From Pseudomonas viridiflava (GTDB lineage: Bacteria > Pseudomonadota > Gammaproteobacteria > Pseudomonadales > Pseudomonadaceae): DNA of 64,000 nt. Location: assembly GCF_900580865.1 (NCBI RefSeq), contig NZ_UTBZ01000001.1:186001-250000 (forward strand). Direction: 5' to 3'. Position numbers and translations under genes: made by a program. The notes beneath the pieces are model-generated. The model did no database searches. It saw only the letters and a list, made by a program, of their open reading frames with translations, and had not been told where the DNA came from. Numbering within the stretch: the first letter of the stretch is position 1; every line of letters starts with the position of its first letter. This document shows, piece by piece, positions 63,808 to 64,000 of the stretch.

Positions 63808-64000
63808 TTAGATGTTGGCGTCGAGGAAAGCAGCCAGTTGCGACTTCGACAGGGCGCCGACCTTGGTCGCTTCAACGTTGCCGTTCTTGAACAGCATCAG
63901 GGTCGGGATACCACGCACGCCGTGCTTGGCCGGGGTTTCCTGGTTCTCGTCGATGTTCAGTTTGGCAACGGTCAGCTTGCCTTTGTAAGTCTCGGCAATC
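63808..64000 (-). CDS. trxA: Thioredoxin 1, 3' part only
   Basis: The last 63 codons of thioredoxin. The frame reads [19 protein letters not shown], then [20 protein letters not shown] with the conserved cis-proline, and ends AAFLDANI. The CGPC active site and start lie beyond the window end. Located next to rho as in many gammaproteobacteria. Confidence 0.95.
   Translation of the reverse strand, partial: IAETYKGKLTVAKLNIDENQETPAKHGVRGIPTLMLFKNGNVEATKVGALSKSQLAAFLDANI

Overview
The window is chromosomal DNA of a Pseudomonas, most likely of the P. fluorescens group. This rests on gene order (serA; the polyamine spu cluster; argA-argE; gcvT-gcvH-gcvP; ubiI-ubiH-pepP-zapA-6S RNA-ygfA; glpT-ubiD-rho-trxA), on the GC-rich coding sequence, and on eleven REP doublets typical of that group. 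There is no prophage, CRISPR array, tRNA, rRNA or transposase gene. Most of the window is core metabolism; the unusual content lies mainly between genes.

Layout. 1-10.8 kb: 3' part of serA, a DUF4399 protein, a shortened family-3 binding protein, a palindromic element carrying a 31-bp tandem repeat, DUF523, a 2OG-Fe(II) oxygenase, DUF2059, a lysophospholipase-type hydrolase, a DUF6436 thioredoxin-fold protein, a penicillin/AHL acylase, and a GlxA-type regulator divergent from a cyanamide-hydratase-like HD protein. 10.9-21.4 kb: the polyamine locus spuB-C-D-E-F-G-H on the minus strand, a decayed spuA remnant, and the divergent spuI-like synthetase. 21.6-31.1 kb: a TetR regulator, then a sulfonate block (ssuE-A-D-C-B-F, lsfA, an OprD porin and a lone tauA). 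31.1-38.7 kb: argA, argE, a CYTH-CHAD triphosphatase, an Lrp regulator facing an ACT-domain protein, an orphan GspE-type ATPase and a DUF2388 protein. 38.9-46.7 kb: gcvP, gcvH, gcvT and a ferric-iron ABC permease and binding protein. 46.9-64 kb: ubiI-DUF4442-ubiH-pepP-UPF0149 facing a zapB-like gene, zapA, 6S RNA and ygfA; then a 51-residue membrane protein, an EVE protein, a FliL-like protein, a quinone oxidoreductase, a TonB-C protein, a histidine phosphatase, glpT, a ChaC protein, a flavodehydrogenase, ubiD, rho and the 3' end of trxA.

How the genes work together. Polyamines are bound by SpuD and SpuE, imported by SpuFGH, and catabolised by glutamylation (SpuB/SpuI) or transamination (SpuC); the SpuA hydrolase normally encoded here is reduced to a fragment. 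Sulfonates would enter through the porin, TauA/SsuA and SsuBC, and be desulfonated by SsuD with FMNH2 from SsuE. The glycine-cleavage genes and ygfA feed one-carbon folate metabolism, and the two hydroxylases and UbiD serve ubiquinone synthesis.

I found no clearly new multi-gene system. The best leads are a family of palindromic, MITE-like elements bounded by ccctcaccct termini (2.3, 8.9 and 45.5 kb), the spuA remnant, the regulator/HD-hydrolase pair, the one-lobed binding protein, a conserved-looking small membrane protein, and a strong candidate GlpR operator before glpT.
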